From Streptomyces yangpuensis (lineage in GTDB: Bacteria > Actinomycetota > Actinomycetes > Streptomycetales > Streptomycetaceae), in the NCBI RefSeq assembly GCF_001005295.1, contig NZ_LBMK01000002.1, forward strand, positions 518,096 through 582,095: DNA of 64,000 nt. The letters run 5' to 3'. Below are positions 52,006 to 60,560 of this stretch, one piece after another (position 1 is the first letter of the stretch; the number at the start of each line of letters is the position of its first letter). The notes under the pieces are model-generated. The model did no database searches and was not told the DNA's origin. It worked only from the letters and a program-made list of their open reading frames with translations. The position numbers were made by a program, and so were the translations under genes.

Positions 52006-52650
52006 ATGAGGGGTGAACCAACTTGCCCGAAGTGCGGTGGCCGGGTCAGGGCGCCCGGACTCTTCTCCGACTCCTGGCAGTGCGCGGTGCACGGCGCTGT
52101 CCACCCCCTGCAACCCGTGATCCCGCCGAGCGTGGAGGGTCTGGGCGTGGTCGTGCACCGGGCGCGGGTGCCGGTGTGGATGCCGTGGCCGCTGCCGCTC
52201 GGATGGCTGTTCACCGGGGTGGCGTCCGCCGGTGACGACCGCAGCGGGGGCCGGGCGACGGTGGTCGCCTGCTCGGGTCCCGGACCGGTGGGAGGCATGG
52301 GGGAGCTGCTGCTGATCGCGGAGGAGCTGGGCGTCGGCCTGGGCGCCCGGTATGCGGGCATCGACGGCGTGGACCCCGGCCGGTCCATCAACATGGACGG
52401 GCCGCCGCACACCAAGGTGGTCGCGGCGGGCCGGCCGACACCGCTGTGGAACGTCGGCGGCGGTCCGGACGACCGGGCCGTCTTCGCCGGCGAGGCGCGC
52501 GGCCTGTGGCTGTGGGCGATCGTCTGGCCGCAGCAGTCCGGCCTCCTGCTGTACGACGAGCTGGTCCTGACCGACCTGCGCGAGGGGGGTGCCGAGGTCG
52601 AACTCCTGCCCTGCGGGGCGCTGAGCCCGCGCATCCTGGGTCCCGTCTAG
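52006..52650 (+). CDS. Zinc-ribbon hypothetical protein (DUF6758-like)
   Basis: This 214-residue protein begins with a short zinc ribbon (CPKCGG...CAVHG, about residues 6-28) followed by an alpha/beta region with Gly-rich loops (GPGPVGGMGELLLIAEELG) and a hydrophobic strand (LWLWAIVWPQQSGLLLYDEL). The ATG at 52006 has GGAGGAG about 11 bases upstream. It is not recognised beyond a streptomycete family of unknown function. It precedes the PHP gene in the same direction. Confidence 0.8.
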   Translation: MRGEPTCPKCGGRVRAPGLFSDSWQCAVHGAVHPLQPVIPPSVEGLGVVVHRARVPVWMPWPLPLGWLFTGVASAGDDRSGGRATVVACSGPGPVGGMGELLLIAEELGVGLGARYAGIDGVDPGRSINMDGPPHTKVVAAGRPTPLWNVGGGPDDRAVFAGEARGLWLWAIVWPQQSGLLLYDELVLTDLREGGAEVELLPCGALSPRILGPV

Positions 52651-52752
52651 ATCACCGCGGCCGTCCGCAGGGAGATCCTTCCGGCGAAAGCGGACCTTCC
52701 GCCCGGTTATCCTGAGGTGTCCCCCCGTCCGTACGACCCATGGAGTTCGGCT

Positions 52753-53616
52753 GTGCGCATCGACCTGCACGCCCACTCCACGGCATCCGACGGTACGGAC
52801 ACCCCCGCCGAGCTGGTGCGCAACGCCGCCGGCGCCGGGCTGGACGTGGTCGCGCTGACCGACCACGACACCGTGGGCGGGTACGGGGAGGCCCTCGCGG
52901 CGCTGCCCGCCGGACTGACGCTGGTGACCGGCGCCGAGCTGTCCTGCCGGCTCGACGGGACCGGCGTGCACATGCTCGCCTACCTCTTCGACCCCGAGGA
53001 GCCCGAGCTCGCCCGCGAGCGGGAACTCGTCCGGGACGACCGGGTCCCGCGGGCCCGGACCATGGTCGCAAAGCTGCGTGACCTCGGCGTGGACGTCACC
53101 TGGGAGCAGGTGGCGCGGATCGCGGGGGACGGTTCGGTCGGGCGGCCGCACATCGCCACCGCCCTGGTCGAGCTGGGCGTCGTGGCCACCGTCTCGGACG
53201 CCTTCACGCCGGACTGGCTCGCCGACGGCGGCCGCGCGTACGCCGAGAAGCACGAGCTCGACCCCTTCGACGCCGTACGCCTGGTCAGGGCGGCCGGCGG
53301 CGTCACCGTCCTCGCGCACCCCGCCGCGGTCAAGCGCGGCCGGTGCGTGCCGGAGTCCGCGATAGCCGAGCTGGCGGCCGCGGGCCTGGACGGCATCGAG
53401 GTGGACCACATGGACCACGACGCCGGCACCCGCGCGCGCCTGCGCGGTCTGGCGGCGGAGCTCGGGCTGCTCACCACCGGCTCCAGCGACTACCACGGCA
53501 GCCGCAAGACCTGCCGTCTGGGCGAGTACACGACCGACCCCGAGGTCTACGGCGAGATCACGCGCCGCGCGACCGGGGCCTTCCCGGTGCCCGGCGCCGG
53601 CGGACGCGAGCGCTGA
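52753..53616 (+). CDS. PHP-domain phosphoesterase
   Basis: This 287-residue metal-dependent hydrolase has N-terminal HAHSTASDG, a following TDHDT, GAELSC, a C-terminal AHP and a late SSDYHG, which are the metal-binding motifs of the polymerase and histidinol phosphatase superfamily. This group includes nucleoside 3',5'-bisphosphate and RNA trimming phosphatases (RnaAM/YciV type). The GTG at 52753 has GGAG 7 bases upstream. TATCCT at 52707-52712 may be the -10 box. Confidence 0.92.
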   Translation: MRIDLHAHSTASDGTDTPAELVRNAAGAGLDVVALTDHDTVGGYGEALAALPAGLTLVTGAELSCRLDGTGVHMLAYLFDPEEPELARERELVRDDRVPRARTMVAKLRDLGVDVTWEQVARIAGDGSVGRPHIATALVELGVVATVSDAFTPDWLADGGRAYAEKHELDPFDAVRLVRAAGGVTVLAHPAAVKRGRCVPESAIAELAAAGLDGIEVDHMDHDAGTRARLRGLAAELGLLTTGSSDYHGSRKTCRLGEYTTDPEVYGEITRRATGAFPVPGAGGRER

Positions 53617-53692
53617 CCGGCCACTTCGCGGCCCGCTCGACCCGTCCCACACTTCTTCTTCGCGACACCCCTCTCTCCTGCAAGGCATCACT

Positions 53693-54298
53693 GTGTTCGA
53701 CTTCGCCGTCTTCGGATCCCTTTTTCTCACCCTTTTTGTGATTATGGACCCGCCCGGTATCACGCCGATCTTCCTGGCGCTGACCTCCGGCCGTCCCGTC
53801 AAGGTGCAGCGCCGCATGGCCTGGCAGGCCGTCTGCGTGGCCTTCGGCGTCATCGCGGTCTTCGGTCTCTGCGGTCAGCAGATCCTCGACTACCTGCACG
53901 TCTCCGTCCCGGCGCTGATGATCGCCGGTGGTCTGCTGCTCCTGCTGATCGCGCTCGACCTGCTCACCGGCAAGACCGACGAGCCCAAGCAGACCAAGGA
54001 CGTGAATGTAGCCCTGGTGCCGCTCGGCATGCCGCTGCTCGCCGGGCCCGGTGCGATCGTCTCCGTCATCCTGGCCGTCCAGAAGGCCGACGGGGCGGCC
54101 GCCCAGGTCTCCGTCTGGGCCGCGATCATCGCCATGCACGCCGTGCTGTGGATCACCATGCGCTACTCGCTGGTGATCATCCGGGTCATCAAGGACGGCG
54201 GCGTCGTCCTCGTCACCCGGCTCGCCGGCATGATGCTGTCGGCGATCGCCGTCCAGCAGATCATCAACGGCGTGCTTCAGGTGGTCCAGGGAGCCTGA
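53693..54298 (+). CDS. MarC-family integral membrane protein
   Basis: This 201-residue protein has six predicted transmembrane helices. The MDPPGITPIFLALTS and VPLGMPLLAGPGAI motifs are those of MarC/YchE proteins, which belong to the LysE-like superfamily; the transported substrate is not known and the old link to multidrug resistance has been withdrawn. The GTG start is at 53693. It is followed by a strong hairpin. Confidence 0.93.
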   Translation: MFDFAVFGSLFLTLFVIMDPPGITPIFLALTSGRPVKVQRRMAWQAVCVAFGVIAVFGLCGQQILDYLHVSVPALMIAGGLLLLLIALDLLTGKTDEPKQTKDVNVALVPLGMPLLAGPGAIVSVILAVQKADGAAAQVSVWAAIIAMHAVLWITMRYSLVIIRVIKDGGVVLVTRLAGMMLSAIAVQQIINGVLQVVQGA

Positions 54299-54322
54299 CG
54301 GCCCGGGACCCCGCGTACGCGA

Positions 54323-54354
54323 ACGCCCCCGCACCGGTCCCGGTGCGGGGGCGT
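54323..54354. terminator. Convergent terminator after marC-like gene
   Basis: Perfect 15-bp arms (54323-54337 and 54340-54354) with a 2-base formal loop, between convergent genes. Confidence 0.9.
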
Positions 54355-54373
54355 GGACGTTTCGCGCGGAGCG

Positions 54374-54526
54374 TCAGGAGGACGCACTCTCGGCCGGTCG
54401 GATCAGGATGCGCTGGCCGACCGACGCGGCGTGCTGCACGATCCGGTTGACGGAGGCCGCGTCCACGACGGTGCTGTCCACGGCGGTCCCGTCGACGTCG
54501 TCCAGGCGCAGAATCTCGAAGCGCAC
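54374..54526 (-). CDS. Conserved 50-residue protein
   Basis: A GTG at 54526 with AAGGGAGAAG 7 bases upstream opens a 50-codon frame (MRFEILRLDDVDGTAVDST...) ending at a TGA next to the convergent terminator. Third positions are strongly GC-biased. I recall near-identical small proteins in other streptomycetes. The function is unknown. A TACACT upstream (54567-54572, minus strand) may be the -10 box. Confidence 0.78.
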   Translation of the reverse strand: MRFEILRLDDVDGTAVDSTVVDAASVNRIVQHAASVGQRILIRPAESASS

Positions 54527-54621
54527 GGGCTTCTCCCTTCGTCAGTGTTCTCCTTGCACAGGGTCAACGAAGTGTAAGCCGCAATCATTCCCTACGCTAA
54601 GGAAATTTTTTCACTGGCTAA

Positions 54622-55479
54622 CTACGCACCGGTGGTGGAGTCCCAGAAGGAGGCCAGCGCCGCGGCCGTGGTCGCCGGGTCCTCGGCGTTCGGGGAGTGC
54701 TCGGTCCCCGGGACGATCACCCTCCGCGCGTCCAGCCGCAGGGCCATCGCGTCCATCAGCGGGACCGGCCAGGCGTAGTCCACGGCCCCCGACAGCACCA
54801 GCTTCGGCAGCGCCACCCGGGCCAGCTCGTCCACCCGGTCGGGCTCGCAGATCAGCGCCCGGCCCGTGACGATCAGCTGCTCCGGGACGGTGGCCAGCCA
54901 CCGCTCGCGCAGGAAGTGCGTCAGCTCGGGGGAGTCCTGGGTCGCGTCCTGCGCGTCGTGCGCCCGCATCGCCGCCCAGATGCCCGGCATGTCGTCGCCC
55001 ATCGCCTCCAGCGCGGCGACCAGCAGCTTCGTGCGCGCCTGCTGCTCCTCGGCGATCGCCGCCGGGCCGCTGCTCAGCAGGGTGAGCGAGGCGAAGGGCG
55101 AGGCGTCGCGCAGCACGGCGGCGCGCGAGACCAGCCCGCCGAGTGAGTGGCCGACCAGGTGCACGCGGTCCGGGCCCAGGGCGCGGGCCTGCGCGAGGAC
55201 GTCGCGGGCCAGTTCCTCCAGGCCGTACGCCGCCTCCTCGCGCGGGCCGGGCGTCTCGTACTGGCCGCGTCCGTCGACGGCGACCACCCGGTAGCCGGCC
55301 GCGGCCAGCGGCTCCAGCAGCGCGATGAAGTCCTCCTTGCTGCCCGTGAAGCCGGGGACCAGCAGGGCGGTGCCGCGGACCGGCTCGCCGGCCTCGTGCA
55401 CGGCGAAGGAACCACGGTCGGTGGACAGGTGGTACGCACGGGCGGCGGACGGCAGCGTGAGGCGCGGGGGCTTGCTCAT
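54622..55479 (-). CDS. Alpha/beta hydrolase
   Basis: This 285-residue alpha/beta-fold enzyme has nucleophile elbow GHSLGG, an early VPGFTGSKEDF oxyanion region, an Asp in VDYAWP and a C-terminal GTEHSP supplying the His. The substrate is unknown; it resembles small esterases and lipases of the AB hydrolase 1 family. TAACCT lies 6 bases upstream of the ATG without a ribosome site. Confidence 0.9.
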   Translation of the reverse strand: MSKPPRLTLPSAARAYHLSTDRGSFAVHEAGEPVRGTALLVPGFTGSKEDFIALLEPLAAAGYRVVAVDGRGQYETPGPREEAAYGLEELARDVLAQARALGPDRVHLVGHSLGGLVSRAAVLRDASPFASLTLLSSGPAAIAEEQQARTKLLVAALEAMGDDMPGIWAAMRAHDAQDATQDSPELTHFLRERWLATVPEQLIVTGRALICEPDRVDELARVALPKLVLSGAVDYAWPVPLMDAMALRLDARRVIVPGTEHSPNAEDPATTAAALASFWDSTTGA

Positions 55480-55485
55480 GCCCCG

Positions 55486-55491
55486 AGGTTA
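55486..55491 (-). promoter_or_regulatory. -10 box for leaderless hydrolase mRNA
   Basis: TAACCT on the minus strand and a 6-base spacer CGGGGC before the ATG at 55479. Confidence 0.55.
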
Positions 55492-55525
55492 CCGGCCCGT
55501 AGCTTCCGGCGTGGCCCGGGTACGC

Positions 55526-55565
55526 CGACGGCCCCGGCCCCCTCGGAAGGGGGACGGGGCCGTCG
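55526..55565 (-). terminator. Terminator of the DEAD-box helicase gene
   Basis: An 11-bp outer stem (CGACGGCCCCG/CGGGGCCGTCG) and an inner CCCCCT/AGGGGG stem form a long hairpin 17 bases beyond the stop. Confidence 0.85.
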
Positions 55566-55581
55566 GGCGTACTGCCGGGTC

Positions 55582-57696
55582 CTACGCCTCGGGCGCGGCC
55601 GCAGCCTTGCGCGTACGGGTCCGCTTCGGCTTCGCGGGGGCCTCCTCGGCCACCGCGACCGTCTCGGCGGCGACCGGCGCGGCCGCGGCCTTGCGGGTAC
55701 GGGTCCGCTTCGGCTTCGCCGGAGCCTCCTCCGCCACCACGACGGCCTCCGCGGCGACCGGAGCGGCCTCCGCGACCTTGCGGGTACGGGTGCGCTTCGG
55801 CTTGGCCGGAGTCTCCTCGGCCACGGCCGCCGCCGGGGCCTCGGCGACCGGGGTCACCGGAGCGGCCGCGGCCTTGCGGGTGCGCCGCGCCCTGACCGGC
55901 TCGACCGGCGGAGCCATCTGGAAGTCGGGCTCGGGCGCCGTCTCCACGATCCGGCGCGGGCGCCGCGGCCGGACGGGCGCCGGCTCGACGAGCGGGGCCA
56001 TCTGGAAGTCCGGCTCCGGGGCACTCTGCACGGCCTTGCGGACGCGGGCGCGCCGCGGCTTGGCCGGGGCCTCCTCGGCGACCGTGGCCGCCGCCGGAGC
56101 GGCCACCGCGGGAGCCTCGACCACGGGGGCCACAGGGGCCACAGGGGCCACGGGAGCCTCGGCCGTCACGGCCGGGGCGGACTGCACCGGCACCGCACCC
56201 ACCCGGGTCCGGCGGCGGCGCGGCCTGCGCGGCTCGTCACCGGCCGGAGCCTGCGGGGCCTCGGCCTCGGCCACGGGGGAGACCACGGCCTGCTCGGCGG
56301 CGACCTCGGACCCGCCCCGCGTACGGCGGCGCTGGCGCGGCGTACGGGTACGGGCCGGACGCTCCTCCGTCGCGGCGGCCTGCGCGGAGCGGCCGCCACG
56401 GCCACCGCGGCCGCCGGTCTCGCCCAGGTCCTCCAGGTCCTCGGCCTTCAGGCCGGCCCGCGTGCGCTCCGCGCGCGGCAGGATGCCCTTGGTGCCGGCC
56501 GGGATGTTCAGCTGCTCGAACAGGTGCGGCGACGTGGAGTACGTCTCGACCGGCTCGTGGAAGTCCAGCTCCAGCGCCTTGTTGATCAGCTGCCAGCGCG
56601 GGATGTCGTCCCAGTCGACCAGGGTGACGGCGATGCCCTTGTTGCCCGCGCGGCCGGTACGGCCCACACGGTGCAGGAAGGTCTTCTCGTCCTCCGGAGT
56701 CTGGTAGTTGATGACGTGGGTCACACCCTCGACGTCGATGCCGCGCGCGGCGACGTCGGTGCACACCAGCACGTCGACCTTGCCGTTGCGGAACGCGCGC
56801 AGGGCCTGCTCGCGGGCGCCCTGGCCCAGGTCGCCGTGGACGGCGCCGGACGCGAAGCCGCGCCGCTCCAGCTGCTCGGCGATGTCGGCCGCCGTGCGCT
56901 TGGTACGGCAGAAGATCATGGCCAGGCCACGGCCCTCGGCCTGCAGGATGCGGGAGACCAGCTCCGGCTTGTCCATGTTGTGCGCACGGAAGACGTGCTG
57001 CGTGATGTTGGCGACGGTCGCGCCCTCGCCGTCCTCGGAGACGGCGCGGATGTGCGTCGGCTGCGTCATGTACCGGCGGGCCAGGCCGATGACCGCGCCC
57101 GGCATGGTCGCCGAGAACAGCATCGTCTGACGCTTCGCGGGCAGGTAGGCCATGATCTTCTCGACGTCGGGCAGGAAGCCCAGGTCGAGCATCTCGTCGG
57201 CCTCGTCCAGGACGAGCGCCCGGACGCGCGACAGGTCGAGCTTGCGCTGGCCGGCCAGGTCGAGCAGGCGGCCCGGGGTGCCGACGATCACGTCGACGCC
57301 CTTGTTCAGGGCCTCGACCTGCGGCTCGTAGGCGCGGCCGCCGTATATGGCCAGGACGCGGACGTTGCGGACCTTGCCGGCGGTGAGCAGGTCGTTGGTC
57401 ACCTGGGTGCACAGCTCGCGGGTCGGAACCACCACGAGGGCCTGCGGGGCGTCGGTCAGCTGGTCGGGCGTGGCCCGGCCGGCCTCGACGTCCGCGGGGA
57501 CGACGACCCGCTCCAGCAGCGGAAGCCCAAAACCGAGCGTCTTGCCGGTTCCGGTCTTGGCCTGGCCGATGACGTCCGTGCCGGAAAGGGCGACGGGGAG
57601 GGTCATCTCCTGGATCGGGAAGGGGGACACAATGCCGACGGCTTCAAGGGCTTCGGCCGTCTCGGGAAAGATCCCGAGGTCTCGGAACGTAGTCAG
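55582..57696 (-). CDS. DEAD-box RNA helicase (RhlE-like) with repetitive basic tail, probable CTG start
   Basis: This 704-residue protein is the ATP-dependent RNA helicase. Motifs are Q (FPIQ), I (AKTGTGKT), Ia (PTRELCTQ), II (DEAD in VLDEADEM), III (SAT), V and VI (HRVGRTGRAG). After about residue 420 comes a disordered Ala/Arg/Glu/Pro-rich tail containing at least three copies of an EAPAKPKRTRTRK unit. The first ATG/GTG in frame (57630) lies only a few residues before the Q motif and would remove the conserved upstream Phe. Extending 22 codons to a CTG at 57696 restores TTFRDLGI, with AGAAGAGG 7 bases upstream. It resembles Rv3211 (recalled). Confidence 0.9.
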   Translation of the reverse strand: MTTFRDLGIFPETAEALEAVGIVSPFPIQEMTLPVALSGTDVIGQAKTGTGKTLGFGLPLLERVVVPADVEAGRATPDQLTDAPQALVVVPTRELCTQVTNDLLTAGKVRNVRVLAIYGGRAYEPQVEALNKGVDVIVGTPGRLLDLAGQRKLDLSRVRALVLDEADEMLDLGFLPDVEKIMAYLPAKRQTMLFSATMPGAVIGLARRYMTQPTHIRAVSEDGEGATVANITQHVFRAHNMDKPELVSRILQAEGRGLAMIFCRTKRTAADIAEQLERRGFASGAVHGDLGQGAREQALRAFRNGKVDVLVCTDVAARGIDVEGVTHVINYQTPEDEKTFLHRVGRTGRAGNKGIAVTLVDWDDIPRWQLINKALELDFHEPVETYSTSPHLFEQLNIPAGTKGILPRAERTRAGLKAEDLEDLGETGGRGGRGGRSAQAAATEERPARTRTPRQRRRTRGGSEVAAEQAVVSPVAEAEAPQAPAGDEPRRPRRRRTRVGAVPVQSAPAVTAEAPVAPVAPVAPVVEAPAVAAPAAATVAEEAPAKPRRARVRKAVQSAPEPDFQMAPLVEPAPVRPRRPRRIVETAPEPDFQMAPPVEPVRARRTRKAAAAPVTPVAEAPAAAVAEETPAKPKRTRTRKVAEAAPVAAEAVVVAEEAPAKPKRTRTRKAAAAPVAAETVAVAEEAPAKPKRTRTRKAAAAPEA

Positions 57697-58063
57697 GGTG
57701 CTGCCTCTTCTGTGAGACGCGGCGCGAGGCGGCGAGGGGGGTCCTACCGTGCTGTGCTTGCAGTACTGCCACGTACGAAGCTGCGCGGGACCACTGGCCT
57801 TCGCTCAAGCGCTCTGCCGCTGAGGGGGCCCCTCGTGGGAGGCGGTATGCATGTGCGTACGCACCACACCGAGGGCGGTCGGTTGGAGCCGATCGGGCCA
57901 CCGACCGGGCATCCTCATTCGGATGGCCCGCCGAGTATTCGGCAGGCGCATTACCACTGTACCTCGGAATCGCGCAGGTGTGTCGGGTGAATTCACCGGG
58001 CCGGTGGGTTTAGGTGGACAGGCTGTGAGTAGACGTGGTGACTTGAGACGCCTTTCGGCGGGC
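57697..58063. promoter_or_regulatory. Divergent leader region, helicase and MiaE-like genes
   Basis: About 370 bases without a gene. A perfect 12-bp palindrome, GTGCGTACGCAC, lies at 57853-57864. The helicase leader may be long, as is usual for cold-regulated helicases, but no promoter could be fixed on that strand. Confidence 0.4.
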
Positions 58064-58069
58064 TATTGT
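58064..58069 (+). promoter_or_regulatory. -10 box for leaderless MiaE-like mRNA
   Basis: TATTGT followed by 7 bases and the ATG at 58077, with TTGAGA at 58043-58048 as a possible -35 (15-base spacer). Confidence 0.55.
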
Positions 58070-58076
58070 GCGGAGC

Positions 58077-58835
58077 ATGCCGACCGTAGAAAACGCCTCG
58101 CCCGCCGACGACAGCAACCCCGCCGAGGCCACGGGGATCGCCTCGCAGGACTGGGCGACCGCCTCTGCCTCGCCGCAGTACCGGGCCGCCGTCGTGGACC
58201 TGCTCGGCGCGCTCGCGTACGGGGAGCTCGCGGCCTTCGAGCGCCTCGCGGAGGACGCGAAGCTCGCGCCCACCCTGGACGACAAGGCCGAGCTCGCCGC
58301 GATGGCCTCCGCCGAATTCCACCACTTCGAGCGGCTCCGCGACCGCCTCGCGAAGATCGAGGCCGAGCCCACCGCGGCCATGCAGCCCTTCGCCCAGGGC
58401 GTCGACGACTTCCATCGCCAGACCGCCCCGTCGGACTGGCTGGAGGGTCTGGTCAAGGCGTACGTCGGCGACTCCATCGCCAGTGACTTCTACCGCGAGG
58501 TCGCCTCCCACCTGGACACCGACACCCGCGCGCTGGTCCTCGGCGTGCTCGACGACACCGGCCACGGCAACTTCGCCGTCGAGAAGGTGCGCGCCGCGAT
58601 CGAGGCCGACCCGCGCTGCGGCGGCCGGCTCGCCCTGTGGGCCCGCCGCCTGATGGGCGAGGCCCTCTCGCAGGCCCAGCGGGTGGTCGCCGAGCGCGAT
58701 GCGCTCTCGACCATGCTGGTCGGCGGCGTCGACGGGATGGCGGCGGGCTTCGACCTCGCGGCCGTCGGTGAGATGTTCACCCGGATCACCAAGGCCCACA
58801 CCAAGCGGATGGCTGCCCTCGGCCTCGCCGCCTGA
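58077..58835 (+). CDS. Ferritin-like protein (MiaE_2 family)
   Basis: This 252-residue all-helical protein has carboxylate and His residues placed as in a di-iron four-helix bundle, for example AYGELAAFERL and ASAEFHHFERL, then DSIASDFYREV and DTGHGNFAVEKV. The family is related to the tRNA hydroxylase MiaE, but that activity has not been shown for the actinobacterial group. The mRNA is probably leaderless. It is divergent from the helicase, as in mycobacteria (Rv3210c/Rv3211, recalled). Confidence 0.88.
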   Translation: MPTVENASPADDSNPAEATGIASQDWATASASPQYRAAVVDLLGALAYGELAAFERLAEDAKLAPTLDDKAELAAMASAEFHHFERLRDRLAKIEAEPTAAMQPFAQGVDDFHRQTAPSDWLEGLVKAYVGDSIASDFYREVASHLDTDTRALVLGVLDDTGHGNFAVEKVRAAIEADPRCGGRLALWARRLMGEALSQAQRVVAERDALSTMLVGGVDGMAAGFDLAAVGEMFTRITKAHTKRMAALGLAA

Positions 58836-58853
58836 CCGGACGGTCCCGTACGC

Positions 58854-58892
58854 CGTCGGCCCCGGCGCGCTATGTGCGCGCCGGGGCCGACG
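58854..58892. terminator. Convergent terminator after MiaE-like gene
   Basis: Perfect 17-bp arms (58854-58870 and 58876-58892) and a TATGT loop. Confidence 0.92.
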
Positions 58893-58942
58893 TACGTGGT
58901 CACCGGGGAGGGAGCGGGCTCATGGTGTCCCGCCCTCAGGGG

Positions 58943-59245
58943 TCATCCTCGCGACGGGAGTGAAAACGGAGTCCTGTGGGGGCGCCTGCGGGACGCGTGG
59001 GCCGGACGGAGCAGCAGGGACAGCACCACGGCCGACACCAGCACCGCCCCGACGAACGAAGCCATCAGGGTGTACTGCCCCGGGCCGAGCGCGAAGTGGG
59101 TGAGATACGCCCCGAACAGCGCCCCCAGCACTCCGCTGACCAGCACCACCCTCCGGGAGGGGAGTCGGGGCGCGAGAGCCCGGACGGCTGCGGCGGACAG
59201 GGCGAGGCCCAACAGCGCGGAGCCGAGCACTTCCATCAGCAGCAT
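58943..59245 (-). CDS. Small three-helix membrane protein
   Basis: This is a 100-residue protein if it starts at the ATG at 59245, which has GGGAGAG 6 bases upstream; a longer in-frame start at 59281 lacks one. Three hydrophobic segments (about 5-22, 32-52 and 60-80) alternate with basic residues. The function is unknown. It lies in the position of a membrane protein gene in the mycobacterial block. Confidence 0.72.
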   Translation of the reverse strand: MLLMEVLGSALLGLALSAAAVRALAPRLPSRRVVLVSGVLGALFGAYLTHFALGPGQYTLMASFVGAVLVSAVVLSLLLRPAHASRRRPHRTPFSLPSRG

Positions 59246-59309
59246 CGGGTCTCTCCCATACGTCAGGGCAAACCGGGTCACTGCGGTCCTACCCGAAGCG
59301 GAAGAAAGA

Positions 59310-59345
59310 GAAACGGCCCGGTGGAATCAACCACCGGGCCGTTTC
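59310..59345 (-). terminator. Terminator of DUF3107 gene
   Basis: Perfect 15-bp arms (59310-59324 and 59331-59345) around AATCAA, 30 bases past the stop on the minus strand. Confidence 0.88.
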
Positions 59346-59375
59346 GGACAGTTCTCAAGAACGTGTCAGAGCTTC

Positions 59376-59603
59376 TCAGAGCGCTCCGAAACCGACCTTG
59401 CGTGCGGTCGGCTCACCCAGGTCGACGTACGACAGGCGGTCGGACGGCACCAGGACCTTGCGGCCCTTGCTGTCGGTGAGGCTCAGCAGCGGCTCGTTGC
59501 CGGACAGCGCGGCGCTGACGATGCTCTCCAGCTCCTCGGCGCTCAGGTCGCTCTCCAGCACGATCTCCCGGGGTGCGTGCTGCACGCCGATCTTGACCTC
59601 CAC
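59376..59603 (-). CDS. DUF3107 small protein (Rv3208A/TB9.4-like)
   Basis: This 75-residue protein is beta-rich (MEVKIGVQHAPREIVLESDLS...) with the conserved end GRKVLVPSDRLSYVDLGEP and a final ARKVGFG. The family is restricted to actinobacteria, and its function is unknown. GTG at 59603 with GGAGGGAC 7 bases upstream. It sits beside the TetR gene, as in M. tuberculosis (Rv3208-Rv3208A, recalled). Confidence 0.92.
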   Translation of the reverse strand: MEVKIGVQHAPREIVLESDLSAEELESIVSAALSGNEPLLSLTDSKGRKVLVPSDRLSYVDLGEPTARKVGFGAL

Positions 59604-59715
59604 GGCTTTGTCCCTCCGACGATCCGGTTCGCGCGATCAGCCGCGCCGTACGCGGTCCACATTAGCCCGGAGAGGGGATGCGGACCGCGCAGAGCGGACA
59701 CGCTGGCAGCGAACA

Positions 59716-59758
59716 CCGGAGGTGGCGCCCCCGGGACCCGGAGGTGGCGCCCCCGGGA
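59716..59758. repeat. 21-bp direct repeat, two copies
   Basis: Identical 21-base units at 59716-59736 and 59738-59758, each containing the palindromic core GGCGCC, just beyond the stop of the TetR gene. Confidence 0.85.
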
Positions 59759-59762
59759 GGGC

Positions 59763-60413
59763 TCAGGACTCCGCGCCGGACTCCGTGCCGTGCAGCGGGA
59801 AGCCGGCGATGCCGCGCCAGGCGAGCGAGGTCAGCAGACCGACCGCCGTCTCGCGGGCGACCGGGCTCTCGCTGGAGAGCCAGTAGCGGGCCACGACCTG
59901 CGAGACCCCGCCCAGGCCCACGGCCAGCAGCATCGACTCGTCCTTGGACAGGCCGGTGTCCTCGGCGATGACGTCGGAGATGGCCTCCGCGCACTGCAGC
60001 GAGACGCGGTCGACACGCTCGCGCACCGCCGGCTCGTTCGTCAGGTCGGACTCGAAGACCAGCCGGAAGGCGCCGCCCTCGTCCTCCACGTACGCGAAGT
60101 AGGCGTCCATCGTGGCGGCCACGCGCAGCTTGTTGTCGGTCGTCGACGCGAGCGCCGTGCGCACGGCCAGCAGCAGCGCCTCGCAGTGCTGGTCCAGCAG
60201 GGCCAGGTACAGGTCGAGCTTGCCGGGGAAGTGCTGGTACAGCACCGGCTTGCTGACCCCGGCGCGCTCGGCGATGTCGTCCATCGCGGCCGCGTGGTAA
60301 CCCTGGGCGACGAAGACCTCCTGGGCCGCGCCCAGCAGCTGATTGCGCCGGGCCCGGCGCGGCAGTCGCGTGCCCCGCGGACGCGCTGCCTCGGTCTGCT
60401 CGATGGCTGTCAC
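59763..60413 (-). CDS. TetR/AcrR-family transcriptional regulator (Rv3208-like)
   Basis: This 216-residue repressor has an N-terminal helix-turn-helix (AMDDIAERAGVSKPVLYQHFPGKLDLY) at about residues 35-65 and a helical ligand-binding C-terminal domain. The GTG at 60413 is preferred, since GGGAGG lies 6 bases before it. Its target and ligand are unknown; neighbours suggest an envelope or stress gene set. Confidence 0.93.
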   Translation of the reverse strand: MTAIEQTEAARPRGTRLPRRARRNQLLGAAQEVFVAQGYHAAAMDDIAERAGVSKPVLYQHFPGKLDLYLALLDQHCEALLLAVRTALASTTDNKLRVAATMDAYFAYVEDEGGAFRLVFESDLTNEPAVRERVDRVSLQCAEAISDVIAEDTGLSKDESMLLAVGLGGVSQVVARYWLSSESPVARETAVGLLTSLAWRGIAGFPLHGTESGAES

Positions 60414-60560
60414 GCCGCCTCCCACTTTCTCTCGGAACACAGGCGCTCTGCGCCGCGCCGCCATCGTACTTTTCGGTAACCCGTTCTGGGGGGTCCAAGC
60501 CGAGTTTTCTCGCGGTACGGACGGCCCGGAGGCCCTGGTCAGCGGTCGGTCGGCAGTCCG

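Noticed and set aside
57630..57630. GTG as the start of the DEAD-box helicase
   Set aside because: It would remove the conserved N-terminal segment before the Q motif and has no good ribosome site; the CTG at 57696 fits better.
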